DNA from: Neisseria zalophi
Lineage (GTDB): Bacteria; Pseudomonadota; Gammaproteobacteria; Burkholderiales; Neisseriaceae
Length of the DNA stretch: 64,000 nucleotides
NCBI RefSeq assembly: GCF_008807015.1
Contig: NZ_CP031700.1
Span: 1,488,001 to 1,552,000, forward strand
Direction: 5' to 3'
Shown here piece after piece: positions 36,818 to 45,291 of the stretch. A program made the translations under genes and the position numbers. How positions within the stretch are numbered: the first letter of the stretch is position 1; each line of letters starts with the position of its first letter. The notes below the pieces were generated by a model. That model saw nothing but the letters and a program-made list of their open reading frames with translations, searched no databases and was not told where the DNA came from.

Positions 36818-37401
36818 ATACAAGCAAGATAGCTTTTATCTTATCTTAACAATACCAATATAAATATATAATTGACATATCAAAACAAGCAGCAATATTT
36901 ATTTCCCTTACACATCAGGCCGTCTGAAAATAAAATGGTTATTTTCAGACGGCCATTTTATTGTTATTTCAATTAAATTCATTATTTTTAAATGTTTACC
37001 TACTATTTGCAAACGGATTCTATTCAATATAAATGCTAAGATATCGAATATTGAAACTCGTTTTGAATGCATATGATAAAGGGCTATTGAATTATTCAAT
37101 AATTAATAATTTAAGTAAAATGATGAACTTTTTTTGATATGGTTTCGTCTTATTTAAGTAAATGCCCTAAAAAATTATACTTTTTGCATTTTATTTTCTT
37201 TTTTAAATAAACCCCTGTTTTAATTGTTTATTTAATCCAAATTAATAATATATAAGAATATTTTTGTTTTGATCGGATACACACCTTAAAAATAACCTCG
37301 ATACCAAATTTATCGTCATATTTTTTGTAGTGCAACCCGGTACACCTGTATTTCTTGAATGTGTACAACATAAGAAGTTTCTAACCAACAGGAGTGGCAA
37401 A
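36818..37401. other. Long AT-rich leader between radA and speF
   Basis: 584 bases. Contains a possible promoter TTGACA (36872-36877) with TATTTA (36896-36901, spacer 18), a DUS hairpin at 36918-36954 and then about 440 AT-rich bases. I looked for a SpeFL-like arrest peptide of the enterobacterial type and found none convincing; a 34-codon frame from 37032 has no ribosome site and no matching motif. A second in-frame extension of speF back to 37330 starts with GTG and is not needed. Confidence 0.5.
36918..36954 (+). terminator. DUS hairpin behind radA
   Basis: GGCCGTCTGAAAATAA and TTATTTTCAGACGGCC, a perfect 16-bp stem with an AATGG-type loop and ATTTTATTG after it, 101 bases past the radA stop. 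Confidence 0.7.
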
Positions 37402-39570
37402 ATGAAATATTTGAAAATCGCAGCCTGTCCGTCCGTTCGAGACGGTTTTATTACCGATTATGAGATTGTCGATACCCACCATACGGATTTTACCAATATC
37501 GGTGCGGTTGTCGTTTCGGCGGAGCATGCCAAAGAAGTGGTAAGAAAAGTGAAGGAAACCGGTTTCGGTATTCCGATATTCATCGCTTTGCAACTGGATG
37601 AAGAAATCCCCGAAGGTATTTTGCCCGCCTTAAACGGTGTATTCCAACTCGGCTTCGGCAACCGTCATTTTTACGGCAAACAGATTACCGCTGCCGCCGA
37701 ACAATACGAATCCAAACTTGCCCCTCCGTTTTTCAATGCCTTAAAAGGTTATACCGAACGCGGCTATTCGGCTTTCGACTGCCCCGGCCATCAGGGCGGA
37801 CAATTTTTTTCCAGACACCCTACCGGTCGTGAATTCTTTCATTTCTTTGGCGAAAACCTATTTCGTGCCGACTTATGTAACGCCGATGTCCGATTGGGCG
37901 ACCTTTTGATTCATGAAGGCCCTGCATGCGAAGCGCAGCAGCATGCCGCCAAAGTTTACAATGCCGATAAAACCTATTTCGTTTTAAACGGCACATCAAC
38001 TTCCAATAAAGTGGTTACCAGCGCCTTATTGGCGAAAGACGACTTGGTTTTATTCGACCGTAATAACCATAAATCCATCCATCTCGGTGCTTTGATGATT
38101 TCAGGTGCTATTCCGGTTTATCTGCAAACCGCCCGTAATCCTTATGGCTTTATCGGCGGGATTGATTCTAATTGCTTTGAAGAACAATATATCCGCGAAC
38201 AAATCCGCAAGATTGACCCCAAACGTGCCGACGAAGAGCGGCCGTTCCGACTGGCGATTATTCAGTTAGGCACTTACGACGGCACCATCTACAACGCACG
38301 TCAGGTTGTCGACCGTATCGGTCATCTTTGCGACTATATTTTGTTTGATTCCGCTTGGGTCGGTTATGAACAATTTATTCCGATGATGAGCGAATGCTCG
38401 CCCCTGTTGCTTGAATTGAATGAAAATGATCCGGGCATCATCGTGACCCAATCGGTACACAAACAGCAATCGGGCTTTTCGCAAACTTCCCAAATTCACA
38501 AAAAAGACAAACATATCAAAGGGCAAAAACGGTATTGCAACCATAAACGCTTCAATAATGCCTTTATGATGCATGCTTCCACCAGCCCGTTTTATCCGAT
38601 GTTTGCCGCTTTGGATGTCAATGCCAAAATACATGACGGCACAGCCGGACGGAAATTATGGCGTGATTGCGTTGCCGTCGGTGTGGAAGGCCGTAAATTG
38701 GTATTGAGAAACTGCTCGATGATTAAACCCTTCGTGCCCGACTATGTGGACGGCGTGCGTTGGGAAGATCATCCCACCGAGCAGATGATTGACGACCTGC
38801 GCTTTTTCAAATTTGAGCCGGGCGCCAAATGGCATGCTTTCCCGGGGTATGTGAAAGACCAATATTTTGTTGATCCGTGCAAATTTATGTTGACCACCCC
38901 AGGCATTAATGTGGAAACCGGCGAATATGAATCTTTCGGTATCCCCGCCACCATCTTGGCCAACTTCTTGCGCGATAACGGCATTATTCCTGAAAAATGC
39001 GACTTGAATTCGATTCTGTTTTTGCTGACGCCGTCTGAAAACATGGCCAAAATCCAGCATTTGGTCGCCATGATTACCCGCTTCGAGCAGCATATTAAAA
39101 ACGACAGTCCGATGAGTGAAGTGTTGCCGGGGGTTTACGGTCGCCATGAGTCTTATTACAAAGGCTATACCATCCGCCGCCTGTGTCAGGAAATGCATGA
39201 TTTCTATGCCCGCAACAATATGAAAGAGCTTCAACGCCAGATGTTCCGCTCGGACAGTTGGCCGAAACAGGCCATGAGTGCTTATGATGCCCAACAGGCC
39301 TTAATCCGTAATCAGGTGAAACTGGTTAAGTTGAGCGAAATTGAGGGGCAAATTGCTGCAGAGGGGGCGCTGCCCTATCCGCCCGGTGTGTTGTGTACCA
39401 TTCCGGGTGAAGTTTGGGGTGGTGCGGTGCAGAAATATTTCCTTGCCTTGGAAGAAGGTATCAACAGCCTGCCCGGTTTCGAACCTGAAATTCAAGGGGT
39501 TTATCTGCAAGCTCAGGAAGACGGCAGCCGCCGTGCCTTCGGCTATGTAATCGACAAAGAAGCAGACTGA
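37402..39570 (+). CDS. speF: Inducible ornithine decarboxylase SpeF
   Basis: Converts ornithine to putrescine, consuming a proton. 722 aa from the ATG at 37402 (AGGAG site). Visible: N-terminal wing domain (about 1-110), FDCPGHQGGQFFSRHP, LNGTSTSNKV, FDSAWVGYEQF, the PLP lysine in SVHKQQSGFSQ (residue 354), and YPPGVLCTIPGE at the end. Very close to the enterobacterial enzyme across its length and followed by potE. A DUS core lies inside at about 39029. Such operons are typical of enteric and Pasteurellaceae genomes and unusual in Neisseria, so acquisition is plausible. Confidence 0.94.
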   Translation: MKYLKIAACPSVRDGFITDYEIVDTHHTDFTNIGAVVVSAEHAKEVVRKVKETGFGIPIFIALQLDEEIPEGILPALNGVFQLGFGNRHFYGKQITAAAEQYESKLAPPFFNALKGYTERGYSAFDCPGHQGGQFFSRHPTGREFFHFFGENLFRADLCNADVRLGDLLIHEGPACEAQQHAAKVYNADKTYFVLNGTSTSNKVVTSALLAKDDLVLFDRNNHKSIHLGALMISGAIPVYLQTARNPYGFIGGIDSNCFEEQYIREQIRKIDPKRADEERPFRLAIIQLGTYDGTIYNARQVVDRIGHLCDYILFDSAWVGYEQFIPMMSECSPLLLELNENDPGIIVTQSVHKQQSGFSQTSQIHKKDKHIKGQKRYCNHKRFNNAFMMHASTSPFYPMFAALDVNAKIHDGTAGRKLWRDCVAVGVEGRKLVLRNCSMIKPFVPDYVDGVRWEDHPTEQMIDDLRFFKFEPGAKWHAFPGYVKDQYFVDPCKFMLTTPGINVETGEYESFGIPATILANFLRDNGIIPEKCDLNSILFLLTPSENMAKIQHLVAMITRFEQHIKNDSPMSEVLPGVYGRHESYYKGYTIRRLCQEMHDFYARNNMKELQRQMFRSDSWPKQAMSAYDAQQALIRNQVKLVKLSEIEGQIAAEGALPYPPGVLCTIPGEVWGGAVQKYFLALEEGINSLPGFEPEIQGVYLQAQEDGSRRAFGYVIDKEAD

Positions 39571-39579
39571 TACACAAAC

Positions 39580-39626
39580 AGGCCGTCTGAATATTTGTTT
39601 TGACAAACACTGTTTTCAGACGGCCT
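39580..39626 (+). repeat. Inverted DUS pair between speF and potE
   Basis: AGGCCGTCTGAA and TTCAGACGGCCT around a 23-base loop that contains its own TTTGT/ACAAA pairing. Possible attenuator between the two genes. Confidence 0.7.
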
Positions 39627-39685
39627 ATTCTGTCTTTCTTTTCTCAAACAATTCCTTTTAACAATTAAAAGAAAAGGATAGCATC

Positions 39686-41002
39686 ATGGCAAATTCCAGA
39701 AGCAAAATGAGTGTTTTACAGCTCACTATCCTCACCGTGGTCAATATGATGGGTTCCGGCATTATTATGTTGCCGAGCAAATTGGCGCAGGTCGGCACTA
39801 TTTCGATTTTATCTTGGCTGGTGACTGCCGTCGGTTCTATGGCTTTGGCTTATGCATTTGCCAAATGCGGCCGGTTTAGTAAAAACACCGGCGGTATGGG
39901 CGGCTATGCCGAGTATTCGTTCGGTAAATCAGGCAACTTTATGGCCAACTATACTTATGCGGTATCGCTGCTGATTGCTAATGTGGCCATCGCGATTACG
40001 GCAGTGGGCTATCTCAGTGTGTTTATGGGTTGGAATCTGTCGCCGTTGCAAGTTGCCCTGATGACGATTGCGTTTGTTTGGGCAACAATGGCGGCAAACT
40101 TCGGTGGTGCTTCCATTACCGGTAAAATCAGCAGTATTACCGTTTGGGGCGTGGTGATTCCGGTTGTCGGTATTTCCTGTATCGGCTGGTTTTGGTTTAG
40201 CGCCGATATGTATGCCAGTGCATGGAATCCGCATAATATGCCGCTAACTCAAGCTGTGCCGGCTTCTATTGCCATTACTTTATGGGCGTTTCTCGGATTG
40301 GAATCGGCTTGTGCCAACTCCGAAGCGGTGGATAATCCTGAAAAAAACGTTCCGATTGCCGTATTAGGCGGTACTTTGATTACGGCTGTTATCTATATTG
40401 TTTCCACCAATGTGGTAGCAGGTATTATTCCCAATGCGCAATTGGCCGCCTCAGACGCACCGTTCGGCTTGGTTTTTGCCACTATGTTTAACCATACCGT
40501 CGGCCAGATTGTGATTGCATTGATGATTATGTCTTGCACCGGTTCCCTGCTCGGCTGGCAATTTACTATTGCGCAAGTGTTTAAAGCCGGTGCCGACGAA
40601 GGTTATTTCATCAGACCTTTCGGCGTTGCGACCAAACACAATGTACCGATTGTCGGAATGCTGATTATTGCGTCAGTCCAAACTGCATTGGCGATGATGA
40701 CCATCAGCCCTAGTTTAGGCAGACAATTTGATATTTTGGTGAATTTGGCAGTGGTGACCAATGTGATACCTTATATTTTATCGATGTCTGCCATTATCGT
40801 TTTGCAAAAATCGGCCAATGTACCACCCAGAGAAATGATAGTGACCAATATTATTGCGTTTATTGGTAATTTATACAGTTTTTATGCACTATACAGCTCA
40901 GGTATGGAAGCAATGTATTGGGGCAGCTTGGCCGTGTTTGCCGGTTGGGTACTTTATGGCAAAGTGGTTTCCAAAAAATATGATTTGAAAGAATCTTATT
41001 AA
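39686..41002 (+). CDS. potE: Putrescine-ornithine antiporter PotE
   Basis: Exchanges external ornithine for putrescine made by SpeF, in the inner membrane. 438 aa, twelve membrane helices, APC superfamily. Signature MMGSGIIMLPSKLAQVGTIS at the start, SWLVTAVGSMALAYAFAKCG, LWAFLGLESACANSEAVDNPEKNVPIA in the centre, and LGWQFTIAQVFK. Near-uniform match to the E. coli PotE architecture. AAAAGGATAGC ribosome site. Together with speF it forms a known acid-response and polyamine operon. Confidence 0.95.
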   Translation: MANSRSKMSVLQLTILTVVNMMGSGIIMLPSKLAQVGTISILSWLVTAVGSMALAYAFAKCGRFSKNTGGMGGYAEYSFGKSGNFMANYTYAVSLLIANVAIAITAVGYLSVFMGWNLSPLQVALMTIAFVWATMAANFGGASITGKISSITVWGVVIPVVGISCIGWFWFSADMYASAWNPHNMPLTQAVPASIAITLWAFLGLESACANSEAVDNPEKNVPIAVLGGTLITAVIYIVSTNVVAGIIPNAQLAASDAPFGLVFATMFNHTVGQIVIALMIMSCTGSLLGWQFTIAQVFKAGADEGYFIRPFGVATKHNVPIVGMLIIASVQTALAMMTISPSLGRQFDILVNLAVVTNVIPYILSMSAIIVLQKSANVPPREMIVTNIIAFIGNLYSFYALYSSGMEAMYWGSLAVFAGWVLYGKVVSKKYDLKESY

Positions 41003-41019
41003 TGACATTTCATTAAAAT

Positions 41020-41060
41020 AGGCCGTCTGAAATCTTTTTAAATATTTTTTCAGACGGCCT
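41020..41060 (+). terminator. DUS terminator behind potE
   Basis: AGGCCGTCTGAA and TTCAGACGGCCT with a loop of A/T runs, 18 bases past the stop, followed by TTTTC. Confidence 0.75.
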
Positions 41061-41110
41061 TTTCATTTCAAAAAAATGGCGGTATCTTGATTTTTCAAGG
41101 GTTTCCCGCA

Positions 41111-41332
41111 TTACTCACAAAAGCTGTGGATAAATCTGTGGATAGTCTGTGAAATTATCGCATTTGCCCCGATAAATCAGGCATTGTATAAAATTGCCCA
41201 AAATTTAAGCCATTTAATAATTTATATATTTATCAAATAGATATACAGTATTTTGTCTTGTCAAGCATCTTCATAACTGTTTACACAGATATCTTTGGCG
41301 ATAGTGTGGATAAATATTTGACCGCTTGACAA
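41111..41332. repeat. DnaA-box repeat element, copy 2
   Basis: TGTGGATAA (41125-41133), TGTGGATAG (41137-41145) and TGTGGATAA (41305-41313), with TTGTCAAGC (41258-41266) and CTTGACAA (41325-41332) around the third box. Distances from the first box are 12, 133, 180 and 200 bases here and 12, 133, 179 and 201 in copy 1, although much of the DNA between differs. It lies in a 615-base gap between potE and ygfZ; the gap also has a DUS near 41398 and no gene. Confidence 0.75.
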
Positions 41333-41617
41333 AGCCGTTTGAAACAATAACCTTGGCAAGCCAAGTATTTATCATAACGAAACCACAATATGATTTTCAG
41401 ACGGCTTGAATTTATGCCGGATCATAGCGCAGTTTATTACTATTCGAAACGGTATATCTGAAAACATATCGATATGATTTTTTCTTTATCATACTCATAA
41501 ACATAGGCGGATTTTATTTGACAATATCATTGTGGCGCAAATAATGCCACTCTTGGTTATTCGAGTCATTTGGCGATAGAATACCAATATATAACCCCAC
41601 ACACGAAGGACAGTTTC
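41333..41617. other. AT-rich remainder of the potE-ygfZ gap
   Basis: No frame with a ribosome site. A DUS core (TTCAGACGGC) lies near 41397. The ygfZ promoter is presumably here; the in-frame extension of ygfZ to 41570 is not supported by a ribosome site. Confidence 0.5.
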
Positions 41618-42484
41618 ATGCAAACCCGTTTACCTTTTTTCGGTATCGTGCGCGTAACCGGAGACGACCGCGCTACATTTCTACACGGACAGCTTTCCAA
41701 CGATATTAACAATCTGCCGCCCAACCAAGCCTGCTATGCTACTTATAACACGCCTAAAGGCCGCGTAATCGCCAATATGCTGGTGCTCAACCGTGGCGAA
41801 GATTTATTATTGATAATGGCTGCCGATTTGGTAGAAACCGTTGTAAAACGTTTGCGCATGTTTGTATTGCGGGCGAAAGCGGTTTTTGAACCGCTGCCGA
41901 GCTATGCCGCGGCAGGCAACTTATCAGACGACACCGCCCCCCTTGCTGCCGAAGCACCTTCACTGGCTTTTCCCGCTACCGAAGAAAATGGTGTTTGGCA
42001 GATTACCCTACCCCATCAAGGCCGTCTGAATATTGGTGCTGAAGAAGATCTGCCCGCATACGATAAAGGCGTGGAAAATCTTTGGAATGTACACGAAATC
42101 ACCAGCGGCTATCCGTGGATTAGCGCGGCGACCACGGAAACTTGCGTCGCCCAAATGCTCAATCAACACACTATCGGCGGCGTACATTTCAAAAAAGGCT
42201 GTTATCCCGGCCAAGAAATTATTGCACGGGCGCAATACCGCGGGCAGGTAAAACGTGGTTTGGCGGTATTGTCGGGCACGGCATTGGAAGCGGCCGGCGC
42301 AGCTGTGATGCACAATGATGAAGATGTCGGTTTATTTATTAATAGTGCCCTCACCGAAACCGGCAGTATCAGCTTGGTGGTTATCAAGTTCTCAGCTGCC
42401 GATATCGATCTCACCGATTCAGACGGCCATATCTTGAAACAAGAACAGCTGTTTTTCCAGCCGGAAGCCAAAGCATCATCATAA
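41618..42484 (+). CDS. ygfZ: Folate-binding Fe-S maintenance protein YgfZ
   Basis: 288 aa from the ATG at 41618 with GAAGGACAG upstream. Tetrahydrofolate-dependent protein that sustains certain Fe-S enzymes such as MiaB. Visible: VTGDDRATFLHGQLSNDINNL near the start, VNxxGRVIAN-type YNTPKGRVIANM, and the hallmark KGCYPGQEIIARAQYRG (about 193-209) containing the conserved Cys. Two DUS lie within (42018 and 42419). Confidence 0.93.
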   Translation: MQTRLPFFGIVRVTGDDRATFLHGQLSNDINNLPPNQACYATYNTPKGRVIANMLVLNRGEDLLLIMAADLVETVVKRLRMFVLRAKAVFEPLPSYAAAGNLSDDTAPLAAEAPSLAFPATEENGVWQITLPHQGRLNIGAEEDLPAYDKGVENLWNVHEITSGYPWISAATTETCVAQMLNQHTIGGVHFKKGCYPGQEIIARAQYRGQVKRGLAVLSGTALEAAGAAVMHNDEDVGLFINSALTETGSISLVVIKFSAADIDLTDSDGHILKQEQLFFQPEAKASS

Positions 42485-42492
42485 AAAAATAA

Positions 42493-42528
42493 ACATTCTG
42501 TTTCAGACGGCCGTCTGAAACAGAATGT
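42493..42528. repeat. 36-bp perfect palindrome with fused DUS
   Basis: ACATTCTGTTTCAGACGG followed at once by its exact reverse complement, CCGTCTGAAACAGAATGT: no loop, 18 bases per arm, centred on two head-to-head DUS cores. It lies nine bases past the ygfZ stop. Confidence 0.9.
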
Positions 42529-42630
42529 CTTTATCATTAGAAAAACAATCAAAAAATTATCCCATAATATTTGAACAGCATTCACCTTTTTACTATTAAC
42601 CACATCAACCGGATATTTACACAAACCATT

Positions 42631-43191
42631 ATGTTTAATATGAGAATCCGCACCGATAGTGCTAAATTTACCAAATTTTTATTGAATATCTGGCCGCCGT
42701 TATTTTTCAGCGGTATCCATATTACCGAGCTTTCCGATGATTTCCGACACATGAAAGTCACCCTCAAAGACTGGGCCAGCACACGCAATGTACACGGTGC
42801 CCAATTCGGTGGCAGCCTGTTTGCACTAACCGATGCCTCTTATTCCGCCATGCTCAACGGCATGATAGGCAAACGTTATTATGTTTGGGATAAATCCGCC
42901 CATATCGACTTTATCAAACCCGGCCGCGGTGCAGTGTTTATCGAATGCCATATTACCGACGAAATGTTGCATGATATTTACGAGCACACGAAAAACGGCG
43001 AGAAATACCTACCCGAAATGCCTGTCCGCATTTTCGACAAACAAGGTGAAACCGTTGCCATTGCCAAACGGACGCTTTATATCCGCCTCAAACCGACTTT
43101 CAGACCCAATCCGCCAACCACCGAAAAAGAAGAAGCAAACAACGGTGAAGCAAATACATCAAAAAGTCATACCGATAACGCAGCGGTTTAA
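42631..43191 (+). CDS. DUF4442/hotdog-fold thioesterase-like protein
   Basis: 186 aa from MFNMRIRTDS. The centre matches the DUF4442 hotdog pattern: VHGAQFGGSLFALTDASYSAMLNGMI and WDKSAHIDFIKPGRGAVFIECHI. C-terminal tail after about 160 is Pro/Glu/Asn-rich and probably disordered. Proteins of this fold act on acyl-CoA or acyl-ACP; the substrate here is unknown. An in-frame start at 42571 would add 20 residues without a ribosome site. Confidence 0.75.
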   Translation: MFNMRIRTDSAKFTKFLLNIWPPLFFSGIHITELSDDFRHMKVTLKDWASTRNVHGAQFGGSLFALTDASYSAMLNGMIGKRYYVWDKSAHIDFIKPGRGAVFIECHITDEMLHDIYEHTKNGEKYLPEMPVRIFDKQGETVAIAKRTLYIRLKPTFRPNPPTTEKEEANNGEANTSKSHTDNAAV

Positions 43192-43344
43192 ATACGCCAA
43201 TTATCTGGTTTTTTTCAGACGGCCACAGGTTTTGCATACATCATCAGCCGTTAGGTTTACCCGCATCTTTTCCATACGGCTTGTAAAGAGTTATTGCACA
43301 CGGTTATGATGGCAACGTGTTTTTAAATACAGGCCGTCTGAAAA

Positions 43345-44370
43345 ATGAAACAAGCGTTTATCCTCAGCGATTGCGAACCACCCGTCTGCGAAGAAAAGCC
43401 TTACGCCCTACTCACGGCCAATGTTACCAAAGGCCACCACTTTATCGCCCAAACCGAACAACGCCAGCACGCCTTCAACACCAATGTTAATCCGCAAAAT
43501 CAAAACGTTTACCGCTTCGGTTTGGAAATGTTCAGAAAGCCTTATCGTGGTCAGGCCAATAGTGTAAATATTGAAAACAATTTAGAAGTCAACAATCTCT
43601 ATACGCTTTCCTTTGTCGAAGGCAGCGGCGGCAGCCAATATAATCTGGAAAACTGGTTCAGCCGTTATGAAAGCGGCTATGAAGATGCTTGTAATATGCT
43701 GAAAACCATCCGCAGCGGCAAACAAAAAGTCCCACAAGCCTTATGGCGGGTTTTGCAGCTTAAAATGCTCGGTATTTTTCGCAATCCCTATAATCACAAC
43801 AGCCTGTTTGCCAACCATCTACATAAGGCGATATGGCGGCAGCTACCGCACATCAGCACCGAATTTATATCGCTGATTGCCGCACGTCCTCAACCGCGCT
43901 TATCTCGGATACTGCAAACGTTTGCTTTTTCACCCGACGGCTACACCCGCTGGCTGGCCAATCTTTACGGCATGCTCAGCGACGGGGTGATGCAGCCTTC
44001 GGTATTCGAACGCTTGTTTGCCGCCGTATTTGCCGATTCCGACAGCGTGAAAATCGAATTATTTCGTTATGGCGAAGAATCGGATTGCTGTTTTTTTGCC
44101 GATACCGGCTTTTGTGTACAATCGTCTAAAGAAATGTCCAGCGTCGGCCTCAGTATTTCCGCCGATATGTTTGCCATTGTTCATATTAAAAACCGTTATT
44201 GGTCGGCCATTAAAAATCATTTTGCCGAACAAGTCAGCAAACGGGCAGAAATGGATGTGACCGTATTCGACAACAATCAACAGCAACGGATAACCTACAA
44301 CCGGCTCTGCGTCCGTGAAGCACGTGAAGCAGTATTTGGGAAAAGTAATCATCGGGAAGATTATTTCTAA
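43345..44370 (+). CDS. Hypothetical protein, distant DUF4238-like
   Basis: 341 aa, cytoplasmic, no signal or membrane segment. The N-terminus has GHHFIAQTEQRQHAFN followed by NVYRFGLEMFRK, which resembles the HHYVPQ...LRNF entry and following strand of DUF4238 proteins; the rest (LEVNNLYTLSF, NLENWFSRYES) is compatible. The C-terminal third is not recognised. Unusual start: AGGCCGTCTGAAAAATG, with a DUS where the ribosome site should be. A strong non-DUS terminator follows. Function unknown; DUF4238 proteins sometimes act in phage defence, but nothing beside this gene supports that. Confidence 0.55.
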   Translation: MKQAFILSDCEPPVCEEKPYALLTANVTKGHHFIAQTEQRQHAFNTNVNPQNQNVYRFGLEMFRKPYRGQANSVNIENNLEVNNLYTLSFVEGSGGSQYNLENWFSRYESGYEDACNMLKTIRSGKQKVPQALWRVLQLKMLGIFRNPYNHNSLFANHLHKAIWRQLPHISTEFISLIAARPQPRLSRILQTFAFSPDGYTRWLANLYGMLSDGVMQPSVFERLFAAVFADSDSVKIELFRYGEESDCCFFADTGFCVQSSKEMSSVGLSISADMFAIVHIKNRYWSAIKNHFAEQVSKRAEMDVTVFDNNQQQRITYNRLCVREAREAVFGKSNHREDYF

Positions 44371-44390
44371 AAATTCTCCATGCTGTAAAT

Positions 44391-44417
44391 AAAGCACCGG
44401 TATATATCCGGTGCTTT
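44391..44417 (+). terminator. Intrinsic terminator behind the DUF4238-like gene
   Basis: AAAGCACCGG-TATATAT-CCGGTGCTTT with TTCT following; 20 bases past the stop, unrelated to DUS. Confidence 0.85.
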
Positions 44418-44919
44418 TCTGTGCATGCTTTCTGATAATTATGACTTCAAACTGTGGTATTGAAAGATACATTAAAATCTTTAATTTAAGTAAATAAAAT
44501 CAAACCGACTTGGATGACTAGGCTCACCTTTTTCATACGCAAGATATTTATCATGGCAACAAAAGAAGTAAAAACAATATTATCAATATTCATTATTTGA
44601 CTAATATCAAATAATTTTCATTTTCTTTTATAGGTATGGATACTCTAATTGCATTTACTGTCTAAATTAAATCACTAATCAATTGATTTTAAATTACTAA
44701 TATTTCATTCTCAAAAAATCAAATTACATCAATAATAGTCATACGTAGTAATGTTTCCAGCTTGGATTGAATATAAATTTCAAAGGCATTAATATAAAAA
44801 ACAAATAAGAAAAAATATCAATATCAATATCATCAATATTAATTACTTTTGTAACAATCAGAATTACTGTTGCAACCTTGTTTTGATTAATATGATTAAC
44901 ATAAAGAAAGTAAGATTCT
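44418..44919. other. AT-rich 500-base region upstream of feoA
   Basis: No credible gene. It contains a run of repeated ATATCA units at about 44815-44840 (read on the minus strand as successive GATATT words), 80 bases before the feoA ATG. Fur sites are arrays of GATAAT-like hexamers, so this could be a Fur-like site; no promoter could be assigned with confidence. Confidence 0.4.
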
Positions 44920-45198
44920 ATGTCTGCCATTCCTCTATCAAATCTTCAAAAAGGCACTTCTGCCTATATTGAATTCATTCAGGAAAATCCTGAGTTTGGT
45001 GAGCTTGACTTCTTGGTTACCCGCCGCCTGACTGATTTGGGCTTCTCTAACGGGATGTCTTTAAAAGTAATGGCTATCGGCGGCTTGGGTAAAGGGCCGT
45101 TTGCCGTACGCTTGGGTAATCAATCCCAATTTGCCCTACGCGAGCCGGAAGCTTCCAAAATTATGTGTCGGATCGCAAAAGAAACCCAACAACAATAA
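44920..45198 (+). CDS. feoA: Ferrous iron transport protein FeoA
   Basis: 92 aa SH3-like cytoplasmic protein that supports FeoB. Visible: LSNLQKGTSAYIEFIQE, LTDLGFSNGMSLKVMAIGGLGKGPFAVRLGNQSQFALREPEA, the FeoA signature. First gene of a three-gene feo group. Confidence 0.93.
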   Translation: MSAIPLSNLQKGTSAYIEFIQENPEFGELDFLVTRRLTDLGFSNGMSLKVMAIGGLGKGPFAVRLGNQSQFALREPEASKIMCRIAKETQQQ

Positions 45199-45291
45199 GC
45201 ATTGTTTTCAGACGGCCTAATGTCCGTTTTCAAGCCTATTGTTGCAATGAATATCAAGCATAAACGAATTTAGTTTCAGGAGAGAATCCAA

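Noticed and set aside
37032..37136. 34-codon frame in the speF leader as a SpeFL-type arrest peptide
   Set aside because: Length coincides with the enterobacterial leader, but it has no ribosome site and lacks the HRxSFDF-type motif.
44739..44930. Leftward frame of 63 aa upstream of feoA
   Set aside because: Low-complexity translation of the ATATCA repeats, overlapping the feoA start.
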